A DNA stretch of 18,408 bases from Cyanobacteria bacterium UBA2566 (GTDB taxonomy: Bacteria; Cyanobacteriota; Cyanobacteriia; Cyanobacteriales; Desertifilaceae), in the NCBI GenBank assembly GCA_002340255.1, contig DDLS01000098.1, forward strand, positions 1-18,408, given 5' to 3'. The position numbers and the translations under genes are program-made. A model generated the notes under the pieces. The model was not told where the DNA came from. It was given only the letters and a program-made list of their open reading frames with translations, and did no database searches. Positions 7,595 to 14,096 of this stretch are shown in pieces. Each line of letters opens with the position of its first letter. Within the stretch, counting starts at the first letter, position 1.

Positions 7595-7617
7595 ACAAGG
7601 GGCCCTCAGCCCCTTGT
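7595..7617. terminator. Strong hairpin after the DUF1499 gene
   Basis: ACAAGGGGC and GCCCCTTGT form a perfect 9-bp GC-rich stem with a five-base loop CCTCA. No T-run follows, so it is either a terminator of the weak cyanobacterial type or a dispersed hairpin repeat. It separates the plus-strand run ending at 7534 from the minus-strand small gene ending at 7660. Confidence 0.45.
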
Positions 7618-7632
7618 TAAGGGTATATCTCT

Positions 7633-7689
7633 CCCATTACCCATTATCGTTACCCATTATCAGCACGTAGTGCTATAGAACGCACTACG
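7633..7689. repeat. CCCATTA heptamer array plus GTA-triloop palindrome
   Basis: Three CCCATTA heptamers (7633-7639, 7640-7646, 7653-7659) lead into AGCAC-GTA-GTGCT (7662-7674). An alternative 8-bp stem pairs CGTAGTGC (7666-7673) with GCACTACG (7682-7689). The palindrome lies inside the 3' end of the minus-strand 67-residue gene and encodes its last nine residues and stop. It is one of several related elements in the window. Confidence 0.6.
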
Positions 7690-7863
7690 AGACTCTTGTG
7701 TAACACTCCCAGTTAAGACTCCCCGTTGGAGTTGGTAAAAGGCTTGAACATCTTCAATTCCGTAGTGCGTACATTGGAGAAGATATCGAAGTTGCTCTTC
7801 AGTCGTGCGTGAGAGATATCCAGTCATCAGGGTTTGCTTGACAAGATCGCGAATCAAAATCAT
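7660..7863 (-). CDS. Small hypothetical protein with a repeat-derived C-terminus
   Basis: A 67-residue protein, MILIRDLVKQTLMTGYLSRT, continuing with TEEQLRYLLQCTHYGIEDVQAFYQLQRGVLTGSVTQESR. I recognise this as resembling a short cyanobacterial family of unknown function with the pattern I-x-D-L-V...TGYL...E..L..LL....YG.ED..A...L...V..G.V.QES. It looks soluble and mostly helical. AGGAG lies nine bases before the ATG, which supports the start and real expression. The tail RSAFYSTTC is encoded by a palindromic repeat, so the native protein probably ended near QESR. It is transcribed divergently from the sigma-like gene, with about 200 bp between them. Confidence 0.65.
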   Translation of the reverse strand: MILIRDLVKQTLMTGYLSRTTEEQLRYLLQCTHYGIEDVQAFYQLQRGVLTGSVTQESRSAFYSTTC

Positions 7864-7901
7864 CGGACGGAACTCCTAGAGAACACCAAAACCTGGAAAG
7901 C

Positions 7902-7920
7902 TTAATGAGGCCTTCATTAA
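7902..7920. promoter_or_regulatory. Inverted repeat upstream of the 67-residue gene
   Basis: TTAATGA and TCATTAA flank the five bases GGCCT, giving a 7-bp perfect stem. It lies about 40 bp upstream of the ATG of the minus-strand small gene, within the divergent intergenic region, so an operator or leader hairpin is possible. Confidence 0.3.
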
Positions 7921-7967
7921 ATCTCTCAGAAAAATCCCTAGGATTTTATGCAAAACTGGCAGTAATT

Positions 7968-8014
7968 GTAACAAAAAGTAACATTTAGCCATAGAAATGT
8001 AAATTTTTGTAAAG
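7968..8014. promoter_or_regulatory. Four phased GTAA direct repeats upstream of the sigma-like gene
   Basis: GTAACA occurs at 7968 and 7978, and GTAAAT and GTAAAG at 7999 and 8009. Start-to-start spacing is 10, 21 and 10 bases, which puts all four on one face of the helix. The set lies 50-95 bp upstream of the sigma-like gene's ATG and could be an activator or repressor site. No convincing -35/-10 pair was found next to it. Confidence 0.35.
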
Positions 8015-8061
8015 TCTGCATAAAAACTACCCGAAAAAACTGAGAACCCTATAGAGGTGTC

Positions 8062-8820
8062 ATGCAGCACCTTATCCTTAGAGGTTCTCTCATTAGTACG
8101 GAAGGCATGGCAGAGTTACCAAACTTAACAGAGTTAGACCAAACGTTGAAACCCTTGGCGATCGCCGCCAAACAACATCCTCCTGGAAGCCTGCACCGGA
8201 AGCAGCTTTTGGAACAACTGATCCGAACTCTGATCGATTCCAATCAACTAGCCAGACCCAGGCGTAATCAATTTAAGAACCACTATGCAGAGATTTATGC
8301 AGAAGCTAAACAGCAATTATTTTACCATCTTTGCCACCGGATTGATGATTACGATCCGGATAAAGGTGAGGTCTTGCAATGGGCAAATTATCTCTTAGAA
8401 AAACGATTTTTCATTGAAGCTTCTCGTTGGGTTTTGCAAAGCATTCCCAGGGGCGTGCAAAGACTCAGTATTGATGACTTAGAAAAACAGTTTAATCAAG
8501 CCGAAAATCCCGTCACCTTAGAACAAATCTATCCAGAACGAATGCCTTTAGTCTCGGAACAGGTGGTTGCATCGATTCGTGTCGATCCAGACGGACTCTT
8601 TCAGAAGACGCACGTGATGGGAAAACCTTCTGCTAATTTTCAGTTTTTAGCCCTGAGAATAATTGAAGGTTACTCCTGGCAAGAAACGGCCGATCAATTG
8701 GGAATTCCTCTAGCAACACTAAATCGGTTTTATCACCGGTGTTTAGTCAAGTTTTCTGACCAAATTCAAACCTACATTTTGTCCCAACCTATCCCCAACT
8801 CAAACGATGATGAAAACTAA
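8062..8820 (+). CDS. Sigma-70-like protein with C-terminal helix-turn-helix
   Basis: A 252-residue protein related to a cyanobacterial group of divergent sigma-70-family proteins. The region FYHLCHRIDDYDPDKGEVLQ (about 87-106), followed by WANYLLEKRFFIEASRW, resembles sigma region 2 core helices. The C-terminal SWQETADQLGIPLATLNRFY (about 205-224) is a region-4-like helix-turn-helix. The middle (about 125-190) is acidic and variable. Whether it directs RNA polymerase as a real sigma factor or has another regulatory role is not known to me. The start at 8062 has AGAGG four to five bases upstream; ATG 8107 (MAELPNLTELDQ) is an alternative. Its last 14 bases overlap the DUF1822 gene, implying translational coupling. 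Phased repeats upstream suggest regulated transcription. Confidence 0.75.
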   Translation: MQHLILRGSLISTEGMAELPNLTELDQTLKPLAIAAKQHPPGSLHRKQLLEQLIRTLIDSNQLARPRRNQFKNHYAEIYAEAKQQLFYHLCHRIDDYDPDKGEVLQWANYLLEKRFFIEASRWVLQSIPRGVQRLSIDDLEKQFNQAENPVTLEQIYPERMPLVSEQVVASIRVDPDGLFQKTHVMGKPSANFQFLALRIIEGYSWQETADQLGIPLATLNRFYHRCLVKFSDQIQTYILSQPIPNSNDDEN

Positions 8821-9709
8821 TCCTACGATCGCAATTCCCTTAACCCTGACTGCCCATGAACAGGCATCCATATGCTCCCAAAATCAAGCCGATCCCCGTA
8901 AGGCGAAACAGGTTTATCTGAATATGTTAGCCATTCAGGCGGTCAAAACCTACTTACAATGGTTTGATCTCGCTCCTAATTGGGAAGCCTCTGACAGTAG
9001 TAACCCGATTTTACAATCGCTTTCTAATAGTGCTAACTTATGGATTGAGGGCAAAGGTCGGGTCGAATGTCGTCCCGTTTTACCGGGAGAATCTAGGTGT
9101 GTTATTCCTCCAGATACTTGGGGAGATCGCCTAGCCTATATTGCCATTCAACTCAACTCAGACCTTACGGAAGCCACACTTATTGGATATCTACCTCATG
9201 TCTATTACTCAGAAGTCCCATTAACTGAATTTTATCCCCTGGATACCCTCTTGGAACACTTGCATCCTGTGATGCTCAGTCAATGGTTAGACAACATTGT
9301 TGAATCCGGTTGGCGCACTTGGAGGGAATTATTCTCAACCTCTGAACCCCAATTGACCTTAAATTTTAGAAGTCCCAGTGCTACCGCTTCTGCCCCTACC
9401 CTCTGTGAACGAGGAAAAAAGTTACAATTAGACCCCAAAGGTAAGCCAATCGGATTATTCATGGGTATTCATCCGATGGCGAATGAAGAATTTGATATTT
9501 CTGTTCAAGTCTATCCCCTGGGAAGCCAATCTCATTTACCCCCAGATCTGCAATTATCCATTTTAGACGATCGAGATGAGGTCGTCATGCAAGCCTCCTC
9601 TCGAAGGACGAAATCTATGCAACTCGATTTTAGTGCTGAACGTGGCGATCGCTTTTCAGTTAAGGTTGCCCTTGGGGAGATTAGTCTGACTGAATGGTTT
9701 ATGATTTAG
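8807..9709 (+). CDS. DUF1822 family protein
   Basis: A 300-residue protein assigned to DUF1822, a mainly cyanobacterial family without known function. Recognisable elements are the N-terminal IAIPLTLTAHEQA segment, AKQVYLNMLAIQAVKTYLQW (about 33-52), the VECRPVLPGESRCVIPPDTW block, IGYLPHV and the PLTEFYPLDTLLEHL helix. The C-terminal 100 residues form a beta-rich region with PKGKPIGLFMGI and VSVQVYP-like strands, followed by a short terminal beta segment. No signal peptide, membrane helix or catalytic motif is visible. It overlaps the sigma-like gene by 14 bp. From memory, DUF1822 genes follow such sigma-like genes in other cyanobacteria, often with CHASE2 or CHAT proteins next, which are absent here. 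It is followed by a 195-bp repeat-bearing gap. Confidence 0.82.
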   Translation: MMKTNPTIAIPLTLTAHEQASICSQNQADPRKAKQVYLNMLAIQAVKTYLQWFDLAPNWEASDSSNPILQSLSNSANLWIEGKGRVECRPVLPGESRCVIPPDTWGDRLAYIAIQLNSDLTEATLIGYLPHVYYSEVPLTEFYPLDTLLEHLHPVMLSQWLDNIVESGWRTWRELFSTSEPQLTLNFRSPSATASAPTLCERGKKLQLDPKGKPIGLFMGIHPMANEEFDISVQVYPLGSQSHLPPDLQLSILDDRDEVVMQASSRRTKSMQLDFSAERGDRFSVKVALGEISLTEWFMI

Positions 9710-9734
9710 ATCGAGTGCTAGACCCTGGTACAAA

Positions 9735-9875
9735 GTAATGGGTCATCAGGAATGGGGGTAATGGGAGGTAGTCAGTCCAAAACAGTGGGACGTTCAGGAA
9801 AAGGTTTAACTACGCTTTTCCCATTACCCATTACCGATTACCTTTCTGCCGCGCGTGTCATGTCCGCGAAGCGGA
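9735..9875. repeat. Opposed heptamer arrays plus GAA-triloop palindrome
   Basis: GTAATGGG-type heptamers (9735-9765) face CCCATTAC-type heptamers (9820-9842) across about 55 bp, so the two can pair. The second array is followed by TCCGC-GAA-GCGGA (9863-9875), a 5-bp stem with a GAA triloop in a GCG-rich context. The element fills most of the gap between the DUF1822 gene and the ABC ATPase gene and is the largest of its family in the window. Confidence 0.6.
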
Positions 9876-9904
9876 AAGCGCTGTATTACCTCATGAGTTG
9901 ACCT

Positions 9905-10849
9905 ATGACTGAAGAAACCACTTGTGTGATTGAAACCTGCGATTTGAGTAAGGTTTACCGGACGGGGTTTTGGTTAAACCAGAAAATTCAATCCCTCAAA
10001 TCTTGCTCTCTGAAGGTGTATCCTGGCGAAACTTTTGGTTTGCTCGGCCCCAATGGTGCAGGGAAAACGACACTACTGAAAACATTACTGGGAATTGTAC
10101 AGCCTACTTCTGGACGGGGCGTTCTGTTGGGTCGTCCGTTAGGCGATCGCCACATCAAGCAACGGATCGGCTATTTGCCTGAAAACGCCTACTATTATGA
10201 TTATCTCACAGGTTGGGAATTTTTGCACTTCACTGCCGGTTTATTTCAAATCCCCACAACAGTTACTCGCTCTCGTATCCCCGAACTCTTAGAGCAAGTT
10301 GGATTAGATATTAAAACGGCAAAAAATAAACAACTTCGTCAATATTCCAAGGGAATGAAACAGCGCATTGGGTTTGCCCAAGCCTTAATCAACGATCCAG
10401 AAGTTGTCTTTCTCGATGAACCCATGTCCGGGTTAGATCCCATCGGCCGCTATCAGATTCGTGAAATTATTTTATCCCTGAAAAAACAAGGCAAAACCCT
10501 GTTCTTTAACTCCCATATTTTATCGGATGTGGAACAGGTGTGCGATCGCATTGCCATTTTATCCCAAGGTGACTTAATTTGTTGTGGTTCATTAGATGAA
10601 TTATTAGGTCATGTGCAATCCTACCAAGCACGAGGGAAAGGAGGATCATTAGAAGTTATTAAGCGCTGGATTCCTAATCTCTCGTTCGATCGCGGTTGTT
10701 GGATCGGTGAAGTTCAAGGCAATCCCTATGATTTTATCGCCAGTTTGCGGTTAATGGATGCCGAATTACTGGAATTAAAATTAGCGCGTCAGTCCTTAGA
10801 AGAATTTTTCCAATCAAAAATTGGAGCGCGTAGCGCTCGTAATGAGTAA
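9905..10849 (+). CDS. ABC transporter ATP-binding protein (CcmA-like exporter type)
   Basis: A 314-residue ATPase with the full ABC motif set: Walker A GPNGAGKTT (48-56), Q-loop region RIGYLPENAYYYDYLTG (about 87-103, with the Pro-Glu form usual in this subgroup), signature YSKGMKQR (147-154), Walker B VVFLDEP (167-173), D-loop SGLDP and H-loop His204. The extra C-terminal ~75 residues match those of exporter ATPases that pair with ABC-2 permeases. No permease is directly adjacent; the ABC-2 permease at 6282-7061 is the only candidate partner here, which is an inference. Its last ten or so residues (GARSARNE) are encoded by a palindrome-plus-heptamer element that also provides the stop. A 23-bp gap leads to the nucleotidyltransferase gene. 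Confidence 0.9.
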   Translation: MTEETTCVIETCDLSKVYRTGFWLNQKIQSLKSCSLKVYPGETFGLLGPNGAGKTTLLKTLLGIVQPTSGRGVLLGRPLGDRHIKQRIGYLPENAYYYDYLTGWEFLHFTAGLFQIPTTVTRSRIPELLEQVGLDIKTAKNKQLRQYSKGMKQRIGFAQALINDPEVVFLDEPMSGLDPIGRYQIREIILSLKKQGKTLFFNSHILSDVEQVCDRIAILSQGDLICCGSLDELLGHVQSYQARGKGGSLEVIKRWIPNLSFDRGCWIGEVQGNPYDFIASLRLMDAELLELKLARQSLEEFFQSKIGARSARNE

Positions 10850-10853
10850 TAGG
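10824..10853. repeat. GTA-triloop palindrome and heptamers overlapping the ABC ATPase stop
   Basis: GAGCGC-GTA-GCGCTC (10824-10838) is a perfect 6-bp stem with a three-base loop, directly followed by GTAATGAGTAATAGG (10839-10853). It is fused in frame to the ATPase gene and encodes ARSARNE plus the stop. The order (palindrome, then TAATGAG-type heptamers) is the reverse complement of the element at 7633-7689. Confidence 0.6.
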
Positions 10854-10872
10854 ATTTATCATTGAGAAGATA

Positions 10873-11523
10873 GTGAGTAAACACAGTGTTATGGTACTCA
10901 GTGCAGATGCCTTGAGCTTTCAAGAGTTTATGAATCGTGAGTCTTTTCCATTAGCAATATTACAGGGTGCAGTATTTGATTTTTTACGAGATCGTCAAGA
11001 TGTAGTCGTTTTTGGAGCGCAGGCAGTGAATGCGTATGTAGGTGAGCCTCGCATGACTCAGGACATTGATATGTTGTCTCCACAAGCAGCAGAACTGGCA
11101 GAGGAGTTACGCAAATATTTGAGCGATCGCTTTTACATTGCTGTTCGGGTACGAAAGGTAAAGGAAGGGCAAGGCTATCGCTTATACCAAGTGCAGAAGA
11201 CTGGAAACCGCCATTTGGTTGATATTCGGCAGGTGGAAGTCTTACCGGCTCACCGTTGTATTGAACAAGTATTGGTCATAGCTCCCGTGGAGTTGGTGGT
11301 GAGTAAGGTTATTTCTTACCATCAGCGACGAGGTAAGCCCAAGGCGGGGACAGACTGGCGAGATTTGGCATTGTTGTTGTTGACCTTTCCAGAATTGAAG
11401 GTGGAGTTGGGAGATGTTTTAGAGGGGTTAATGGCAGTAGGTGTTGAGGAGTCAGTGGTGTCATTATGGCGAGAAATGGTGAATATGAAGATTGAGGCAG
11501 AAGATGAAGATGATGAGTTTTAG
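10873..11523 (+). CDS. Orphan AbiEii-like nucleotidyltransferase-fold protein
   Basis: A 216-residue protein with a minimal nucleotidyltransferase core: VVVFGAQAVNAYVGEPRMTQ (about 44-63), then DIDML with Asp64 and Asp66 as likely metal ligands. This is the G-x-x-A-V ... R-x-T-x-D-x-D arrangement of AbiEii/AbiGii-type proteins. A later segment HLVDIRQVEVLP and the helical APVELVVSKVISYHQRRGKP fit the same family. The C-terminus is strongly acidic (EAEDEDDEF). No AbiEi-like antitoxin gene is adjacent, so it may not be a toxin. Start: GTG at 10873 with GAGAAG just upstream; ATG 10891 (MVLSADALSFQEF) is an alternative. Codon choice seems richer in TTG, GTG and GAG than in neighbours, an impression that may indicate transfer. 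It lies between a repeat element and a convergent pentapeptide gene. Confidence 0.65.
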   Translation: MSKHSVMVLSADALSFQEFMNRESFPLAILQGAVFDFLRDRQDVVVFGAQAVNAYVGEPRMTQDIDMLSPQAAELAEELRKYLSDRFYIAVRVRKVKEGQGYRLYQVQKTGNRHLVDIRQVEVLPAHRCIEQVLVIAPVELVVSKVISYHQRRGKPKAGTDWRDLALLLLTFPELKVELGDVLEGLMAVGVEESVVSLWREMVNMKIEAEDEDDEF

Positions 11524-11583
11524 CACAGCGATCCCATTGACCGTACCGGAATTCATGAGATTATTGTATAATTACCTCTTTAC

Positions 11584-12348
11584 TTAATCTAGAAACAAAG
11601 CCCCTAAATTCTTAAAATCAAAGCGCAAATGTATGGGAATCCCTTTGGTGTGATTAAACTCTGTATGAGTTAGAATCGCACCTTTCCAAGTAACATCCTG
11701 GACATTGGATCGGGTGAAATCGGCTTCGCGTAAATTGGCATCACTTAAATCAGCGCGGTAAAGATTGGCCTTAGAAAGATTAGCTCGACACAGCAGAGAT
11801 TCACTTAAAAAGGCTCGCTCTAAGTCAGCTTGAAATAACTCGGCTGCGGTTAAATTTGCCTGATTTAAGAACGCTTGAGTTAAATCTACAGCGACCAAGT
11901 TAGCATGAGAAAAATCAACTTGATTCAAGAATGCACCCATTAAATTACTCTCAAACAAATTAGCATGGGATAAATTAGCTTGAGTGAAAAAAGATTGGCT
12001 TAAGTCACTTCGTCTTAACATCCCATAACTCAAATTTACCCGTCTGAGATTAGCTTGATTGAGCAATGATCCACTCAAATTAGCATAACTTAAATCTGAA
12101 TCACTTAAATTAATTCCACTCAGACATGCATGGCGAACCATCGCTCCTTTTAAATCAGCTTTACTCAAAAATGCCCCCCTTAAATTAACCTCTTCCAAAT
12201 GGGTTCCACTCCAATTAATGCCATTAAAATTCCCTTCTTTCAAGGTTGCCCCCCTGAGATCCGGTACAATTTCAGGATGACTCTTGCGCCAAGCATTCCA
12301 AGTGTCTATTCCTTCATGAAGTAAAGCGAAATGTTCTGGATTGGCCAT
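11584..12348 (-). CDS. Pentapeptide-repeat protein
   Basis: A 254-residue protein starting MANPEHFALLHEGIDTWNAW, a common N-terminal helix of cyanobacterial pentapeptide proteins, followed by about 190 residues of A(D/N)LXX units (for example ADLKGA, ANLSGSLLNQANLRRVNLSY, ADLERA, ANLYRADLSDANLREADF). Large hydrophobic central residues (Leu/Phe) are kept throughout, so the beta-helix is probably intact with around 38 pentapeptides. The end (ILTHTEFNHTKGIPIHLRFD) leaves the repeat and may cap it. There is no signal peptide and no fused enzyme domain. The function is unknown. It converges on the nucleotidyltransferase gene with 60 bp between them and is divergent from the WD40 gene. No ribosome-binding site is evident. 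Confidence 0.85.
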   Translation of the reverse strand: MANPEHFALLHEGIDTWNAWRKSHPEIVPDLRGATLKEGNFNGINWSGTHLEEVNLRGAFLSKADLKGAMVRHACLSGINLSDSDLSYANLSGSLLNQANLRRVNLSYGMLRRSDLSQSFFTQANLSHANLFESNLMGAFLNQVDFSHANLVAVDLTQAFLNQANLTAAELFQADLERAFLSESLLCRANLSKANLYRADLSDANLREADFTRSNVQDVTWKGAILTHTEFNHTKGIPIHLRFDFKNLGALFLD

Positions 12349-12414
12349 AACAGGGATGACAGATGAACTAAGGAGTAGATGGATTTTCTTCCAGGTGTCC
12401 TTTCCTACGGATTG

Positions 12415-12482
12415 TGAGAAGGTCAGGTTGTATAGGAACCTAAAGGCTTGCCAGATGAGAGGTCTTTATTTTAAATGAGAGG
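12415..12482. promoter_or_regulatory. Spaced TGAGAGG-type direct repeats between divergent genes
   Basis: ATGAGAGG occurs at 12455-12462 and 12475-12482, exactly 20 bases apart, with a similar TGAGAAGG at 12415-12422, two further 20-base steps upstream. The even spacing (about two helical turns) suggests a regulator site for the WD40 gene or for the divergent pentapeptide gene. The rest of the 233-bp region shows no clear promoter to my eye. Confidence 0.3.
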
Positions 12483-12570
12483 AGGTTGGCTTTTGAAGCT
12501 CACTTCTCAAAGGTGGGGTTTATGGGCCCCGAATGTAAGATTTAACTGTTTGTCCTGTTGCCGATCGCTG

Positions 12571-12578
12571 AGGGAGGG
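12571..12578 (+). promoter_or_regulatory. Shine-Dalgarno that fixes a GTG start for the WD40 gene
   Basis: AGGGAGGG lies three bases before the GTG at 12582. The upstream TTG at 12558 has no such site, and the residues it would add (MPIAEGG) come mostly from the purine-rich ribosome-binding region itself, so the GTG is preferred. Confidence 0.65.
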
Positions 12579-12581
12579 TCT

Positions 12582-14054
12582 GTGACCAATTGTCCTGTTT
12601 GTGGTACAGAGTATATTGAAGGAACCACGAAACTCTGTAAAACCTGTGGTTGGGATTTAACCCCAGAGTCTATTCCCAACCAAGTACTACAAGTCCTCCT
12701 GCAACGAGAACGCCTACGTTTAGCCTGGGCTAAAGGGGTTTGGGCTAGGGCTAGGGAATTAGCCTCGCGAGTGAGGCTACAGTCCAAACTGGGGGAAGTA
12801 CAGTCTCAGCTAGAGTTAGCCACCCAAGAGCGATCGCTGCTTCAAAGTCAACTGTCTCAAGTATATTCTCAAATAGAGGAAATTAGTCCAGCCCAACTCC
12901 AGGCGTTGTTAGTCAATCAGACGGATGGTGGAGAAACGCTGATGGAGTTGCAACAAACTCAAACGCGGTTGCAACAGGAACTGAGCCAAACTCAAGAGTT
13001 GCTGGAATTAGCCCAATCTCAAATTGGCTCAGATGGGTTAGATTTAATCATTGAAGCACTACAAGATCCATCTATTCCAGTTAAGCGAGCGGCTTATTTA
13101 TTACTCAAACGTAGTGGATCTGTGAAAGCGCAAGCCGCTCTAGAAGCTTTTAAACTGGAGAGTTATCAACTTTTTTCCTGTATGTATACTGGGGAACATG
13201 ATGGCCCAGTACGGGCGATCGCCGTTTCTAGTGATGGCAAGTGGGTGGCAAGTGGCAGTAATGACCAAACGATTAAAGTTTGGCATGGGGAAACGGGGGA
13301 ACTGGCTAGAACCCTGATGGGGCATAGTGGTTCAGTCTTATCTATAGCGATTTCTGCCGATGGAGAAATTTTAGCGAGTGGCAGTAGCGATCGCTCGATT
13401 AAGGTCTGGAATCTAAAAACGGGGGAATTAATGAGTACCCTGGCGGGCTATTCTGGAGAAGTGTGGACGGTAGCTATTACTCCCGACAATCAAATTGTGG
13501 CTGGAGGCAGTGAGGATAAGACGATTAAACTGTGGAATTGGAAAACGGGAGAGTTAACCAGCACGTTAGCAGGTTATGCCGGAGGAGTTCGTTCGATTGC
13601 GATCGGTCGCCAAGGGGATAAAATTAGCGGGGGAAGCAACGATCAAACGATTAAGTTGTGGAATTTAGACCGCAAGGAGTTACTCTATACGTTAACTGGC
13701 CATAGCGATCGCGTGCGATCGGTAGCCATTAGTCCGGATGGTCAACGGTTAGCCAGTGGAAGTAGCGACCAGACCATTCGCTTATGGAATTTGGAAACCG
13801 GAGAAGTAGAGCAAGTGCTTTCAGAGCATACAGCGGCTGTAACTTCGGCAATCATTACAGCAGATAACAAGGTTCTCGCCAGTGCCAGTGATGATTGTAC
13901 AGTAAAGTTATGGGATTTGCAGACGGGCAACTTATTGCAAACCTTTAGCGATCATTTGAATTATGTGGTTGGGGTAGCTATCAGTGCCAACGGTGACACC
14001 ATGGCCACGGGAAGTTTCGATCATACCGTGAAAATTTGGCGAGTGGTGGCTTAA
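12582..14054 (+). CDS. Zinc-ribbon, coiled-coil, seven-blade WD40 protein
   Basis: A 490-residue scaffold-like protein. Numbered from GTG 12582, a zinc ribbon has Cys4, Cys7, Cys19 and Cys22 (NCPVCG ... CKTCGWDL), a module I know at the N-terminus of several cyanobacterial multidomain proteins. Residues of about 40-148 are helical and Gln/Glu/Leu-rich, probably a coiled coil. About 150-195 (IIEALQDPSIPVKRAAYLLL) resembles a single HEAT-like repeat. From about 206 to the end there are seven WD40 repeats, each with a core such as SGSNDQTIKVW, SGSSDRSIKVW or ASDDCTVKLW, enough for one closed propeller. No catalytic motif is present, so a protein-binding role is inferred. The TPR/pseudoprotease gene starts 42 bp after its stop, suggesting an operon, although the latter is exported and this protein is not. 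Confidence 0.85.
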   Translation: MTNCPVCGTEYIEGTTKLCKTCGWDLTPESIPNQVLQVLLQRERLRLAWAKGVWARARELASRVRLQSKLGEVQSQLELATQERSLLQSQLSQVYSQIEEISPAQLQALLVNQTDGGETLMELQQTQTRLQQELSQTQELLELAQSQIGSDGLDLIIEALQDPSIPVKRAAYLLLKRSGSVKAQAALEAFKLESYQLFSCMYTGEHDGPVRAIAVSSDGKWVASGSNDQTIKVWHGETGELARTLMGHSGSVLSIAISADGEILASGSSDRSIKVWNLKTGELMSTLAGYSGEVWTVAITPDNQIVAGGSEDKTIKLWNWKTGELTSTLAGYAGGVRSIAIGRQGDKISGGSNDQTIKLWNLDRKELLYTLTGHSDRVRSVAISPDGQRLASGSSDQTIRLWNLETGEVEQVLSEHTAAVTSAIITADNKVLASASDDCTVKLWDLQTGNLLQTFSDHLNYVVGVAISANGDTMATGSFDHTVKIWRVVA

Positions 14055-14096
14055 AAGAGGAGAATAATTGCCGATTGAAATGGGGGAATAACCATA

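Noticed and set aside
7633..7689. A CRISPR-like array
   Set aside because: The repeats are 7-mers without spacers of constant length, no cas genes are present, and the structure matches cyanobacterial heptamer repeats.
7761..7770. Another copy of the CGTAGTGC palindrome arm within the 67-residue gene
   Set aside because: It encodes the Thr-His-Tyr-Gly stretch in the apparently conserved core of the protein, so the match to the terminal palindrome is probably coincidence.
7876..8243. Two minus-strand frames of 64 residues each (7876-8070 and 8049-8243)
   Set aside because: The first lies in the AT-rich intergenic region and has no ribosome-binding site or family likeness; the second runs antisense through the start of the sigma-like gene. 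Neither looks like a protein.
11524..11583. A terminator between the nucleotidyltransferase and pentapeptide genes
   Set aside because: No stem of useful length with a T-run was found in this 60-bp convergent gap.
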